The notes beneath the pieces were generated by a model. It did not search any database, was not told the origin of the DNA, and saw nothing but the letters and a program-made list of their open reading frames with translations. Below, piece after piece: positions 9,608 through 17,583 of a stretch of 64,000 nucleotides of DNA; the first letter of the stretch is position 1, and each line of letters starts with the position of its first letter. This DNA comes from Agrobacterium vitis (GTDB lineage Bacteria; Pseudomonadota; Alphaproteobacteria; Rhizobiales; Rhizobiaceae). The DNA lies in contig NZ_AP023273.1 of assembly GCF_013426735.1 (NCBI RefSeq), positions 1,098,883-1,162,882 on the forward strand, read 5' to 3'. The position numbers were made by a program, and so were the translations under genes.

Positions 9608-10342
9608 ATGAGCCAGCGGGCCAATAATCAGGTGGAAATATACTCCTCATGCCCTGTGCCTCCGCTTTTCGAGGCCTTCATCTCGCATCGCGCTGTTTGC
9701 TTCCGTCACAATGATTTTACGCCCGAAGCGGCGATTGAACTTGGCGTGCCCCTGCCGGAAAGCATGGGAAAGGCGGTCGCCAAGCGCAAGGCGGAATATG
9801 TGGGCGGACGGTTCTGCGCCATGGAGGCGATTGCGGCGCAAACCGGCCAGCCTGCGGCACCCGTTACATCTGGACCGCGTGGCGAACCGGTCTGGCCCCC
9901 AGGGCTGGTCGGCTCGATCACCCATACGCACGGATTTGCTGCGGCAGCCGTTGCCGATGCGGCTCGAGTTCGCAGCCTTGGCATGGACACAGAACAGATT
10001 ATGACAGCGCAGGTCATGGGCAATGTCCGAGAGCGGATCTGCGGTCCGGAAGACAGGTTTGGGGCCAGCAGCTCTCTTTTGCCGGAACTTCATACCACCC
10101 TGGTGTTCTCTGCCAAGGAGAGCCTGTTCAAATGTCTTTATCCATTGGTTGAAAAAATGTTCTGGTTCGAAGACGCGCTGATCCGGATCGATCCGGATCG
10201 GGATGGTCTGTTTACCGCCGAATTGCTGTCACGCCTCCATGTGGAATTTCCGGCGGGAACAGTGATCGAAGGACGCTTTTGCCTGACGCCGGGTCTGGTT
10301 CATACCGGCATCAGGCTTGCGAAAGATGAGGCTGCGTTATAA
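9608..10342 (+). CDS. 4'-phosphopantetheinyl transferase (EntD/Sfp superfamily)
   Basis: Transfers the phosphopantetheine arm from CoA to carrier proteins of polyketide or nonribosomal peptide synthetases or siderophore enzymes. The 244-residue protein carries the Mg-binding motif GMDTE (residues 125-129) and FSAKESLFK (167-175), plus the SITHTHG motif near 103-109. The start at 9608 has AAGGG upstream; the frame is open from 9563. No synthetase gene lies in this window, so the carrier protein it serves is elsewhere. The next gene is a large LuxR-type regulator on the same strand. Confidence 0.85.
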   Translation: MSQRANNQVEIYSSCPVPPLFEAFISHRAVCFRHNDFTPEAAIELGVPLPESMGKAVAKRKAEYVGGRFCAMEAIAAQTGQPAAPVTSGPRGEPVWPPGLVGSITHTHGFAAAAVADAARVRSLGMDTEQIMTAQVMGNVRERICGPEDRFGASSSLLPELHTTLVFSAKESLFKCLYPLVEKMFWFEDALIRIDPDRDGLFTAELLSRLHVEFPAGTVIEGRFCLTPGLVHTGIRLAKDEAAL

Positions 10343-10419
10343 TTTAGCTTTTGCAATAATACCCTAAAAATTACATGGGTTTTGCTTGGTTAATATAATT
10401 TTTTACCGGTTGATATGTT

Positions 10420-10437
10420 TGTAATCTTTCGATTACA
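10420..10437 (+). promoter_or_regulatory. 18-bp dyad upstream of the LAL regulator
   Basis: TGTAATC at 10420-10426 and GATTACA at 10431-10437 are perfect inverted arms around TTTC. The dyad is 46 bases before the start of the LuxR/MalT-type gene in a locally AT-rich stretch. An 18-bp symmetrical site is the size of a LuxR-family box, so autoregulation is possible. This is inference from position and symmetry only. Confidence 0.45.
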
Positions 10438-10483
10438 TCAGAACAGGCTTGCCAAAGCGGATGCGACATAGCACGTTTTCTTC

Positions 10484-13168
10484 ATGAACTTCACTCTGCG
10501 ATTTCAGCCCCCGATCAGTACCCAGAGCGCGATCAAGCGCAGGGCAATCCTGTCGCATCTTTCCGCTGGCGGATTGAAACGGGTGACCACCATCATTGCG
10601 CCGGCTGGCTATGGCAAGACATCCCTGGCTGCGCAATGGTTCGATACCCTGCGCGCCGAAGGCTACAGCCTGTCCTGGCTTGCGCTGGATCAGGAATATA
10701 GCGACCAGACACAGTTCCTGCTGCTGCTGCTGGAAGCCGTCAATGCCCTGCGTCTGGAAGAAGGCACGGGTGTCGACTCCAGCATGACCGTCGCCTCGCT
10801 TCTGGCCTTGTTATCCACGCGGTTGCGCAAGATCACCGAGCCGGTCATCCTGTTTCTGGATGACTATCACTTCGCCCAGACGGATGCGACCGAAGCAATC
10901 GTCGCGCGGCTGTTGGGCGACCAGACGCTGAATCACCTGAAACTGGTGCTGATTTCGCGCACGCCACCGCGCTTTCCGGTGTCCGCCCTGCGGTTGAAAG
11001 GCGAATTCCGCCAGGTCAATATTGCCGAACTGGGGTTTTCCGACCAGGAAGCTGAGGAGTTTTTTGCCGGACAGACTGCCAGCTTGAGCCGGGCGCAAGT
11101 GGCTGGGCTCAATAAAAGGACGGAAGGCTGGGCGGTTGCCTTGCAGATGATCCGGTTGCTGATTGCCGAAAATGTCGATGGCGGCACGCTGTTCACCACC
11201 TTCGACGGCGGCAACGCCGAAATGGGTAGCTATTTGTCGGAGCAGGTCTTTGCCAACCTGCCTGAAGATGTGCAGGAACTGCTTTTAAAGACGGCGCCTT
11301 TCCCCACCGTCAACCGCGATCTGGTTGAGGCCGTCTTCGCCGATGCCCATAGCGCCGACTTGCTTGGCAAGTTGGGAGATCATGCCCTGCCAATCGCTAT
11401 GCTCGCAGGCGGAGGAGGCTGGATCCGCTATCACCCGGTTTTCAATGCCTTCCTGAAGGAAGAGGCCGCTCGACGTGGCTATCAAGTCCAGGATGTTCTG
11501 GAACGGGCGGCGCGCTGGTTCCAATCGACCGGCGATTTCGATGCTGCCGTGCGCCATGCGCTGATGAGTGGCAATGCCAATCTGGCTGCGGAAATCGTCG
11601 AGACCAGCGGCGGCTGGCGGCGGGTCTATACGACCAGCCGAGGGGGTGCCAGCGTGTTCAACTCCATCATGGCCAATGTTTCGGCCATTGATCTCACCTG
11701 TTTTCCACTGACCACGCTTGGCCTGTCGGTGGTCAGTGCCAAAGCCGGGCATCTTGATGCCGCCAACCATTATCTCGGTATTGCGGAGAGAGCCGACACG
11801 GCTGCTCCGGATACGTTTACCAGTGATCTGCGAGTGGTCCGTGTCCTGCTGGGGCTGTATTTCGACCGCCCTGCCTGCGCCGAAGACTTGGCCGCATTGG
11901 AAAACGATCTGACAGACATTGCCAGCACCGAACTCGTACACCGCGCCATGGTGTTGAATATGCTGTCTTATAATTTTCTCGACCGCAGCGACATGGATCG
12001 GGCCTTGCATTACGGCCATCTCGCGGTTCAGACGTTCCGTGACGGCGGTGCTGATTTCGGCGCGGTACATCTGTACACCCATATCGGCCAGGCTGCTTTT
12101 TTCAGTGGCGATTGCTCCGGCGCCGAGGAGTATTATCAGCAATTGATCGATGAAGTGCAGGCCTGCATTGGCAAGGGCACCGATCTCGACGCCTTGGGAC
12201 AGGTGCTCAAGGCAGAATTGCTGGTCATGCGTGGCGATCTGGAGGCCGCCGGTGCTTGTCTGCGCTGGGCCTTGCCGCATCTGGAACGCCATGATGCCTG
12301 GTTCGATCTTCTGGCCGCTGGGTTTACCGCCCAGCAGATGATCTTCCGCCTAGAAGGCGACATGACAGCAGCCCATGCACTGGCGGACCGGACACGGTCG
12401 GCGGCCAAGCGGCGTGGTTTTCATCGGTTGATCCGGCTGATCGACGGCGCCCGGGTGTTGCTCCTGTTGGAAAGCGGTGATGTCGAGCAGGCGATTCGCT
12501 ACGCAAAGGCCCATGGCTTTGGCATGGAAGACATCACCTCGGTGCCGGATAATAGTCTGGCGATCCATTTGCGTGGATTGACGCCGGCTCTGCTTTGGGC
12601 ACGCATCCATTTGGTTCGCGGCGATCTCGAGCGCTCCAGACAAGCGCTTTCCATCCTGATCAGCCAGCAACCAACGAAAATCCACGATCTTCGCAGCGTG
12701 GAACTGGCGCTTCTCGACATGCGTCTGTTGATTGCCGAGGAAAAACGCGAGATCGTTGCGGCCCGCCTGGAAGATCTGCTGTTGACCTTTCCGATGGAAG
12801 ATTTTCGGGCCATGATCTGGATTGAAGGCGACGATTTCCTGGGCGATCTCAGGGCAATTGCCGAGGAAAGCCCGATGTCGGCAGTTCTGCGTCAACGGCT
12901 GCAAGCCCTGCTACCGGAAGGAAAGGTGGCGCCGGAGATCAGCGAAGACGTGCCGCTTCATGGTCTCTCGTCATCCGCGCTGACAGACAGGGAGCTTGCT
13001 GTCATGGCGCTGCTCAGCCAGGGCTTCAGCAATAAGGAAATCGGTCGTAAACTGGCCTTGAGCGACAACACGATCAAATTTCATCTGCGCAATATTTTCG
13101 CAAAGCTCAAGGTCACTACCCGCACCGCCGCAGTCGGTGCCGCTCGCCGCGCTGGCATCTCACTGTAA
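10484..13168 (+). CDS. LAL/MalT-type ATP-dependent LuxR transcriptional regulator
   Basis: An 894-residue regulator. The N-terminal P-loop ATPase has APAGYGKTS (39-47) and Walker B ILFLDDYH (122-129). A long helical, TPR-like middle region follows. The C-terminal LuxR-type HTH (about 828-890) has LTDRELAVMALLSQGFSNKEIG and the recognition helix around NTIKFHLRNIFAKL. This is the MalT/AlkS architecture, in which a small ligand activates an ATP-bound oligomer. The ligand is unknown. It follows the phosphopantetheinyl transferase gene, which it may regulate. Confidence 0.9.
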   Translation: MNFTLRFQPPISTQSAIKRRAILSHLSAGGLKRVTTIIAPAGYGKTSLAAQWFDTLRAEGYSLSWLALDQEYSDQTQFLLLLLEAVNALRLEEGTGVDSSMTVASLLALLSTRLRKITEPVILFLDDYHFAQTDATEAIVARLLGDQTLNHLKLVLISRTPPRFPVSALRLKGEFRQVNIAELGFSDQEAEEFFAGQTASLSRAQVAGLNKRTEGWAVALQMIRLLIAENVDGGTLFTTFDGGNAEMGSYLSEQVFANLPEDVQELLLKTAPFPTVNRDLVEAVFADAHSADLLGKLGDHALPIAMLAGGGGWIRYHPVFNAFLKEEAARRGYQVQDVLERAARWFQSTGDFDAAVRHALMSGNANLAAEIVETSGGWRRVYTTSRGGASVFNSIMANVSAIDLTCFPLTTLGLSVVSAKAGHLDAANHYLGIAERADTAAPDTFTSDLRVVRVLLGLYFDRPACAEDLAALENDLTDIASTELVHRAMVLNMLSYNFLDRSDMDRALHYGHLAVQTFRDGGADFGAVHLYTHIGQAAFFSGDCSGAEEYYQQLIDEVQACIGKGTDLDALGQVLKAELLVMRGDLEAAGACLRWALPHLERHDAWFDLLAAGFTAQQMIFRLEGDMTAAHALADRTRSAAKRRGFHRLIRLIDGARVLLLLESGDVEQAIRYAKAHGFGMEDITSVPDNSLAIHLRGLTPALLWARIHLVRGDLERSRQALSILISQQPTKIHDLRSVELALLDMRLLIAEEKREIVAARLEDLLLTFPMEDFRAMIWIEGDDFLGDLRAIAEESPMSAVLRQRLQALLPEGKVAPEISEDVPLHGLSSSALTDRELAVMALLSQGFSNKEIGRKLALSDNTIKFHLRNIFAKLKVTTRTAAVGAARRAGISL

Positions 13169-13317
13169 TTGCAGTTTTATAGCAAGGTAAGTAGATGGCC
13201 GAATTCTTGTTTGGTTTTGCAAGGCGCGGGATCAGCTTAGCCTGGCTGCACCAAGCAAGTCGTCGTCAAATTGCATATTATAAGAAGAGTCATTGAACAC
13301 GACTCTTCTAATTTCGC

Positions 13318-13360
13318 TTTCGAATATCTCAAGCCTTTGATGCATGTGAGATATTCGAAA
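13318..13360. repeat. perfect 14-bp inverted repeat between convergent genes
   Basis: TTTCGAATATCTCA (13318-13331) is repeated as its exact complement at 13347-13360 with a 15-base spacer that itself contains ATGCAT. It lies between the stop codons of the LAL regulator and an L,D-transpeptidase read the other way. It may serve as a bidirectional terminator, though the stem is AT-rich and lacks a T run. Confidence 0.55.
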
Positions 13361-13384
13361 TTTCTCGACAGCGAAAACCCGGCA

Positions 13385-14083
13385 TCAGCCGCCGAAGATC
13401 GTCCGCAACAGGTCGATACCACGGTCATCGAAACTCACTTCGCCCTGCTTATTTCCAGGACCTACCACGATAACCTTGCTGCCGATTTCGGCGCGGGCAT
13501 AGAGATCCTCGACATCCTTGTTGTTCATACGGATACAACCCGAGGACAGGTTCAGCCCGATCGACCATGGCTGATTGGTGCCATGGATGCGAAAAATTGT
13601 ATCGCGATTGCCCTTGTAGAGATACATGGCGCGCGCACCGAGCGGATTATCAGGCCCTCCTTCCTGTACGACGGGCAGGATATGACCGCGACGCGCTTCA
13701 CGCACACGCATTTCTTCCGGCGGACGCCAGCTTGGCCATTCCACCTTGCGACCGATATTGACGACACCCGACCAGCCGAAACCCTCGCGCCCGACGCCGA
13801 CGCCGTAGCGGATCGCCCGGTTATTGCCCTCGACGAGATAGAGGAACTTGTTATTGGTATCGATGATAACAGTACCCGGCGCCTCATCGGTTCTGAGCCG
13901 CACCAGCCGCCGCTTGAACTTGTCGGGAACTTCCCGCTTCATCATCTGCGGTGTTACAACGCTGCTGGCCGTCGAGTTGGCCGGATCGTCCGCTCTCGGT
14001 GCTGCTGCCGCGCCTGAAGCTGGCAAGGCCAGTGCTGCCATCATCAACGCGGCCATCGCCACACCCGTTCCCCTCATCCGCAT
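13385..14083 (-). CDS. exported L,D-transpeptidase (YkuD domain)
   Basis: A 232-residue periplasmic enzyme that makes 3-3 peptidoglycan cross-links or attaches proteins to peptidoglycan. It starts with a signal peptide (MRMRGTGVAMAALMMAALAL, cleavage near ASGAAAA). The YkuD catalytic motif is complete: HGTNQPWSIG followed by SSGCIRMNN with the active-site Cys. Start 14083 has GGAGAGGG upstream; the frame is open to 14134. The next gene upstream encodes a second enzyme of the same family with a different N-terminus. Confidence 0.9.
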   Translation of the reverse strand: MRMRGTGVAMAALMMAALALPASGAAAAPRADDPANSTASSVVTPQMMKREVPDKFKRRLVRLRTDEAPGTVIIDTNNKFLYLVEGNNRAIRYGVGVGREGFGWSGVVNIGRKVEWPSWRPPEEMRVREARRGHILPVVQEGGPDNPLGARAMYLYKGNRDTIFRIHGTNQPWSIGLNLSSGCIRMNNKDVEDLYARAEIGSKVIVVGPGNKQGEVSFDDRGIDLLRTIFGG

Positions 14084-14210
14084 AGGCAATTTCCCTCTCC
14101 AAACAGTTCGAGTAAAACTATCCAAGCTTAGCAATGTTGCAAGCCGTCTCCGGTCGATTTTGTCAAAAAAGTGACAAGAGTGTGACGTAAACTCAGCAGC
14201 CTGCCTCTGG

Positions 14211-15011
14211 TCACATCACGATGACTTTCGTACCCACGGGTACGCGGCCATAGAGATCGGTTACATCCTGATTGCGCATGCGGATGCAGCCTGAAGACAC
14301 GCCATAGCCGATTGTCCATGGCGCGTTGGTCCCGTGAATACGGTAGAGGGTCGAGCCAAGATAAAGCGCCCGTGCTCCCAATGGATTTTCCGGCCCACCC
14401 TGCATACGGGCTGGCAGATAATGGCCCTTGGCAGCTTCGCGCGCGATCATTTCCTGCGGCGGAATCCATTCCGGCCACTCTGTCTTGCGGGTCACCTTGT
14501 GCTCGCCCGCCCATTCAAAACCGGGCTTGCCGACGCCGACGCCATAGCGGCGGGCCATTCCTCCGTCCATCACCAGATATAGAAAGCGATTATTCGTGTC
14601 GATCACCAGCGTGCCCGGCTTTTCTCTGGTCTGGTAAGCGACAACCTGCGGCAGGAATTGTGCGGGCGTCGATGACATCTGTCTGGGCGCGGGCATGGCC
14701 GTCGCTTGTTGAAGCGCAGGCCGCAGCGGTGCGGCGGAAGCGGCAGGTTGGCGGTATTGTTGCGGAACCGGCTTGGTCACCGGGCGATAGTAAACGGGCT
14801 GGGCGACAGAAGGCCTGCTCGGATTAACGGCTGGTGGCTCGACCCGCACACCCAATTGCAATAGCCATGGCGCTGCAAGGTCCGGACTGACGACAACCGG
14901 TGGCCGGGTTTGATAGCGATCCTGCGCCACAGCTTGCCCGACTATAGCGGGCCAGGTGAGTGTCACTGACAAGGCAAAACAGGCTTTCAGGAGAAAACGC
15001 GGTGACAGCAT
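14211..15011 (-). CDS. exported L,D-transpeptidase with Pro/Gln-rich linker
   Basis: A 266-residue YkuD enzyme with a signal peptide (about residues 1-29, ending AVAQ). A low-complexity linker rich in Pro, Gln and Ala (about 55-120) separates it from the catalytic domain. The active-site block HGTNAPWTIG then SSGCIRMRN is intact. It shares its catalytic half with the adjacent downstream enzyme, which points to an old tandem duplication. The linker may let the domain reach the cell wall from the membrane. Confidence 0.9.
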   Translation of the reverse strand: MLSPRFLLKACFALSVTLTWPAIVGQAVAQDRYQTRPPVVVSPDLAAPWLLQLGVRVEPPAVNPSRPSVAQPVYYRPVTKPVPQQYRQPAASAAPLRPALQQATAMPAPRQMSSTPAQFLPQVVAYQTREKPGTLVIDTNNRFLYLVMDGGMARRYGVGVGKPGFEWAGEHKVTRKTEWPEWIPPQEMIAREAAKGHYLPARMQGGPENPLGARALYLGSTLYRIHGTNAPWTIGYGVSSGCIRMRNQDVTDLYGRVPVGTKVIVM

Positions 15012-15205
15012 CGGCTAAACCCATTTTTTAAAACGATCAGGACCCACAGTCCGTTGGGATCAACCTGCCACCGCCACTTGTGGAAAAGGTAAACACGCAT
15101 TCATTCAAATTGCCGCCAAGCAGGAAAGCTTTTGTCAGGGTTAGTATTTCGTTTGAAAATACAGTGAACAAAGAGTAAACAAAAAATCGAACAAGGGGAG
15201 CGGGA

Positions 15206-15853
15206 ATGGATAGTGCGGGATTGATTGCAGATGACGCTGGCGTATGGCGCTGTTCGTGGCACGGGGGACTTGCCGATTACCGTCGCTATCATGACGAGGA
15301 ATGGGGCCGCCCTGTTACCGACGACCACCGCCTGTTTGAGAAAATCTGCCTGGAAGGCTTTCAATCCGGCCTGTCCTGGCTAACCATTCTGCGCAAGCGG
15401 GAGAATTTTCGCGCCGCCTTTGCCGGTTTCGACTTTGCAAAAGTGGCACTATTCGATGATGCGGACATAGCCCGTTGCCTTGCCGATACCGGCATCGTAC
15501 GCCATCGCGGCAAGATCGTTTCCACCATCAACAATGCCCGGCGGGCCTTGGAATTGCAGGCAGAGTTCGGCTCCCTCGCCGCTTATTTCTGGCGTTTTGA
15601 GCCTGGTCCCGAAGAACGCCCGGCAAAAATGGATTATGCGACGCTGCGCGCCAATCCCACCTCGCCCACCTCAATCCGGTTGTCGAAGGAATTGAAGAAG
15701 CGCGGCTGGAGTTTTGTCGGCCCTACCACCGTCTATGCCTTCATGCAGGCGATGGGACTGGTTAATGATCACCTGGAAGGCTGCGTCTGCCGGGAGACTG
15801 TGGAGCAGTTGAAGGCCGGATTTGTAAGACCGAGCCAACCTTCAGCCAATTGA
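15206..15853 (+). CDS. tag: DNA-3-methyladenine glycosylase I
   Basis: Excises 3-methyladenine from alkylated DNA. The 215-residue protein shows the Tag zinc ligands: RCSW near the N-terminus, YHDEEWG, and HLEGC near the C-terminus. The GLSWLTILRKR segment forms part of the base-binding helix. A strong Shine-Dalgarno (GGGGAGCGGGA) precedes the ATG. Its last 12 bases overlap the convergent HAD gene. Confidence 0.93.
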   Translation: MDSAGLIADDAGVWRCSWHGGLADYRRYHDEEWGRPVTDDHRLFEKICLEGFQSGLSWLTILRKRENFRAAFAGFDFAKVALFDDADIARCLADTGIVRHRGKIVSTINNARRALELQAEFGSLAAYFWRFEPGPEERPAKMDYATLRANPTSPTSIRLSKELKKRGWSFVGPTTVYAFMQAMGLVNDHLEGCVCRETVEQLKAGFVRPSQPSAN

Positions 15854-16543
15854 GGCAACAAGTTCCGGCAAGGCGCTGATCTCAGGTAATTCTCGAAAGC
15901 GCGGTGCATCGACAGGCTTTTCCACATGCTCAAAAACCCAGGTCAGTTCATGCGGCACGAACACACCCCAGGCACCGACCGCCAGCGCTGGGACGATGTC
16001 GGATTTCAGTGAATTGCCGACCATCATCGCGCGTTCCGGCTCATCGCCGTGCTTTGAAAAAAGCCGCCGATAGGTAGTGGCGTTTTTATCGGAGACGATT
16101 TCAACCGCGTCGAAAAAGTCGCCAAGCCCCGATTGCGCCAGCTTGCGCTCCTGGTCGAACAGGTCGCCCTTGGTAATCATCACCAGGAAATATCGCCCCG
16201 CCAAGGCTTCCAGCACATCGCGCACGCCGGGCAGCGTTTCCACGGGATGGCTGAGAAGATCGCGGCCAATCGCCAAAATCTCGCCGATCACCGTGCCGGG
16301 CGCCCTTCCCTCGGTAATTTCCAGCGCGGTCTCAATCATCGACAGGGTAAAACCTTTGATGCCGAAACCGTAATGGGCCAGATTACGCTTTTCCGCCTCC
16401 AATAGCCGATCCGAAATCATCGACGGCTCGGCGTAATCGGCCAGTAGCGACCGGAAATGCTCTTCCGTCAGCCGGTAGAATTGCTCGTTCTGCCACAACG
16501 TATCGTCGGCATCGAGGCCAATGGTGGTCAGAGCCCGCGTCAT
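15842..16543 (-). CDS. HAD-superfamily hydrolase
   Basis: A 233-residue haloacid-dehalogenase-like phosphatase. Motif I is GLDADDTLW near the N-terminus. A helical cap follows, then motif II in VMITKGD, and motif III/IV in SDKN and MMVGNSLKSDI. The substrate is unknown. The start at 16543 is preferred because GGAGGAAGAG precedes it; a TTG start 12 bases upstream is less likely. It overlaps tag tail to tail. Confidence 0.85.
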   Translation of the reverse strand: MTRALTTIGLDADDTLWQNEQFYRLTEEHFRSLLADYAEPSMISDRLLEAEKRNLAHYGFGIKGFTLSMIETALEITEGRAPGTVIGEILAIGRDLLSHPVETLPGVRDVLEALAGRYFLVMITKGDLFDQERKLAQSGLGDFFDAVEIVSDKNATTYRRLFSKHGDEPERAMMVGNSLKSDIVPALAVGAWGVFVPHELTWVFEHVEKPVDAPRFRELPEISALPELVASIG

Positions 16544-16557
16544 CTCTTCCTCCAAGC

Positions 16558-16660
16558 TACAGCGCCGTGCGTTTTATAAAACGCACAAAGGACGCTGTAA
16601 CACTTTAAATCTGCTGCATAATTTTCTCCCTAAATCGATTCCGAGTTAAGGAATTATGCA
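16558..16660. repeat. nested palindromic intergenic element
   Basis: A 20-bp perfect palindrome (16567-16586, GTGCGTTTTATAAAACGCAC) is enclosed by TACAGCG/CGCTGTA (16558-16564 and 16593-16599). It is followed by a second inverted pair TGCATAATT/AATTATGCA (16615-16623 and 16652-16660). I recognise this arrangement as a common intergenic repeat of rhizobial genomes; no second copy was seen in this window. It fills most of the gap between the HAD and DUF305 genes. Confidence 0.6.
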
Positions 16661-16718
16661 GTAGGCAAGCCGCATGGCTGCCTCAAGCGCATCAGTTGCC
16701 CGAGACAGCCGCAGCGGT

Positions 16719-17084
16719 TTATTGACCGTGCATCTCAAGCCATTGCTGCATCATGGCAATTTCGCCCTGCTGCGCCTTGATGATCTCTTCGGCCAGCGTG
16801 CGGATCTTTTCGTCCTTGCCATATTGCAACTCCACCTTGGCCATGTCGATAGCGCCCTGATGGTGGGCAATCATTCCGCGCACGAAATCCACATCGGCAT
16901 TGCCGGTCATCGGCATGGCCATGGCCTTATGCATCCTGGCGTTGGCGGCTGTAAAAGCCTTGCTGGATGGCGCGTTCAACGTGGTCGAGGGCATGGAATG
17001 ATCCATGCCTTTCATGGTGTCCTCAGCATAAGCGGCAGTGGTGGCAAGCAACAGGCTTGCGGCAAGAAGTATGGTTTTGACCAT
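16719..17084 (-). CDS. exported DUF305 protein, probably metal related
   Basis: A 121-residue protein with a signal peptide (MVKTILLAASLLLATTAAYA). The DUF305 core includes MIAHHQGAIDMAKVEL and ends MMQQWLEMHG. The mature part is rich in Met and His (MKGMDHSM, MHKAMAMPM). DUF305 proteins are often encoded with copper-resistance genes and are ferritin-like in fold. Start 17084 has AAAGGGA upstream. Its neighbour upstream is another Met/His/Cys-rich exported protein, which supports a role in metal handling, but no pump or oxidase gene is nearby. Confidence 0.8.
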   Translation of the reverse strand: MVKTILLAASLLLATTAAYAEDTMKGMDHSMPSTTLNAPSSKAFTAANARMHKAMAMPMTGNADVDFVRGMIAHHQGAIDMAKVELQYGKDEKIRTLAEEIIKAQQGEIAMMQQWLEMHGQ

Positions 17085-17155
17085 GACGGTCCCTTTCTGA
17101 TGATGACAAGTCAGTCGAAATCCGGCTTTTCCCGGATTCAGGGCTCTTTCATCCA

Positions 17156-17566
17156 TCAGAAACGGGGCGGCGGCACCAAGGGCAGAGGGGCAAGCGACAG
17201 CAGCCGAGGAGCAGATGACGGCAACGGCGCATCCCCCACCATTGGCTTGCCCAAAAGAGTGGAAAAATCCGCAAGCAGGCTCACGCAGGCCGCGCAATGG
17301 CCACACCCCATTGCCTGGTGCTGGTCGGGACAGTTACGATCCATCTTGTGGACATGCTCAGATGGACTTGCTGCGTGAAATGGCGATGCAGTCGGCATCG
17401 CATCATGGCCTTGGTGTGTTTCGGCACCCTGCATCGTCATCGGCGAAACCATGCCGACAGGTGCTGCCATGCCGCTGACGGGCATGACACCGTAAGCCAG
17501 AGCGGCAATAACCAGCATAAGGCGAAGAACGAGAGCCATGGAAGCAGTGTATGCCAATCGCCTCAT
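17156..17566 (-). CDS. small exported Met/His/Cys-rich protein, possibly metal binding
   Basis: A 136-residue protein with an N-terminal hydrophobic segment (about 9-30), a Met/His-rich stretch (MTMQGAETHQGHDAM) and a cysteine cluster NCPDQHQAMGCGHCAAC near residue 85-100. It ends in a Pro/Leu-rich tail. The CxxC-type cluster with nearby His suggests binding of copper or zinc. It lies directly upstream of the DUF305 gene, gap 71 bases, on the same strand. The start could also be 17539. I do not recognise a named family with certainty (DUF2946-like is possible). Confidence 0.55.
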   Translation of the reverse strand: MRRLAYTASMALVLRLMLVIAALAYGVMPVSGMAAPVGMVSPMTMQGAETHQGHDAMPTASPFHAASPSEHVHKMDRNCPDQHQAMGCGHCAACVSLLADFSTLLGKPMVGDAPLPSSAPRLLSLAPLPLVPPPRF

Positions 17567-17583
17567 GAGGCAAGCATTTTCGA

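Noticed and set aside
11285..12292. A 335-codon minus-strand frame opposite the LAL regulator
   Set aside because: Antisense of a complete regulator with Walker motifs and HTH; no recognisable protein features.
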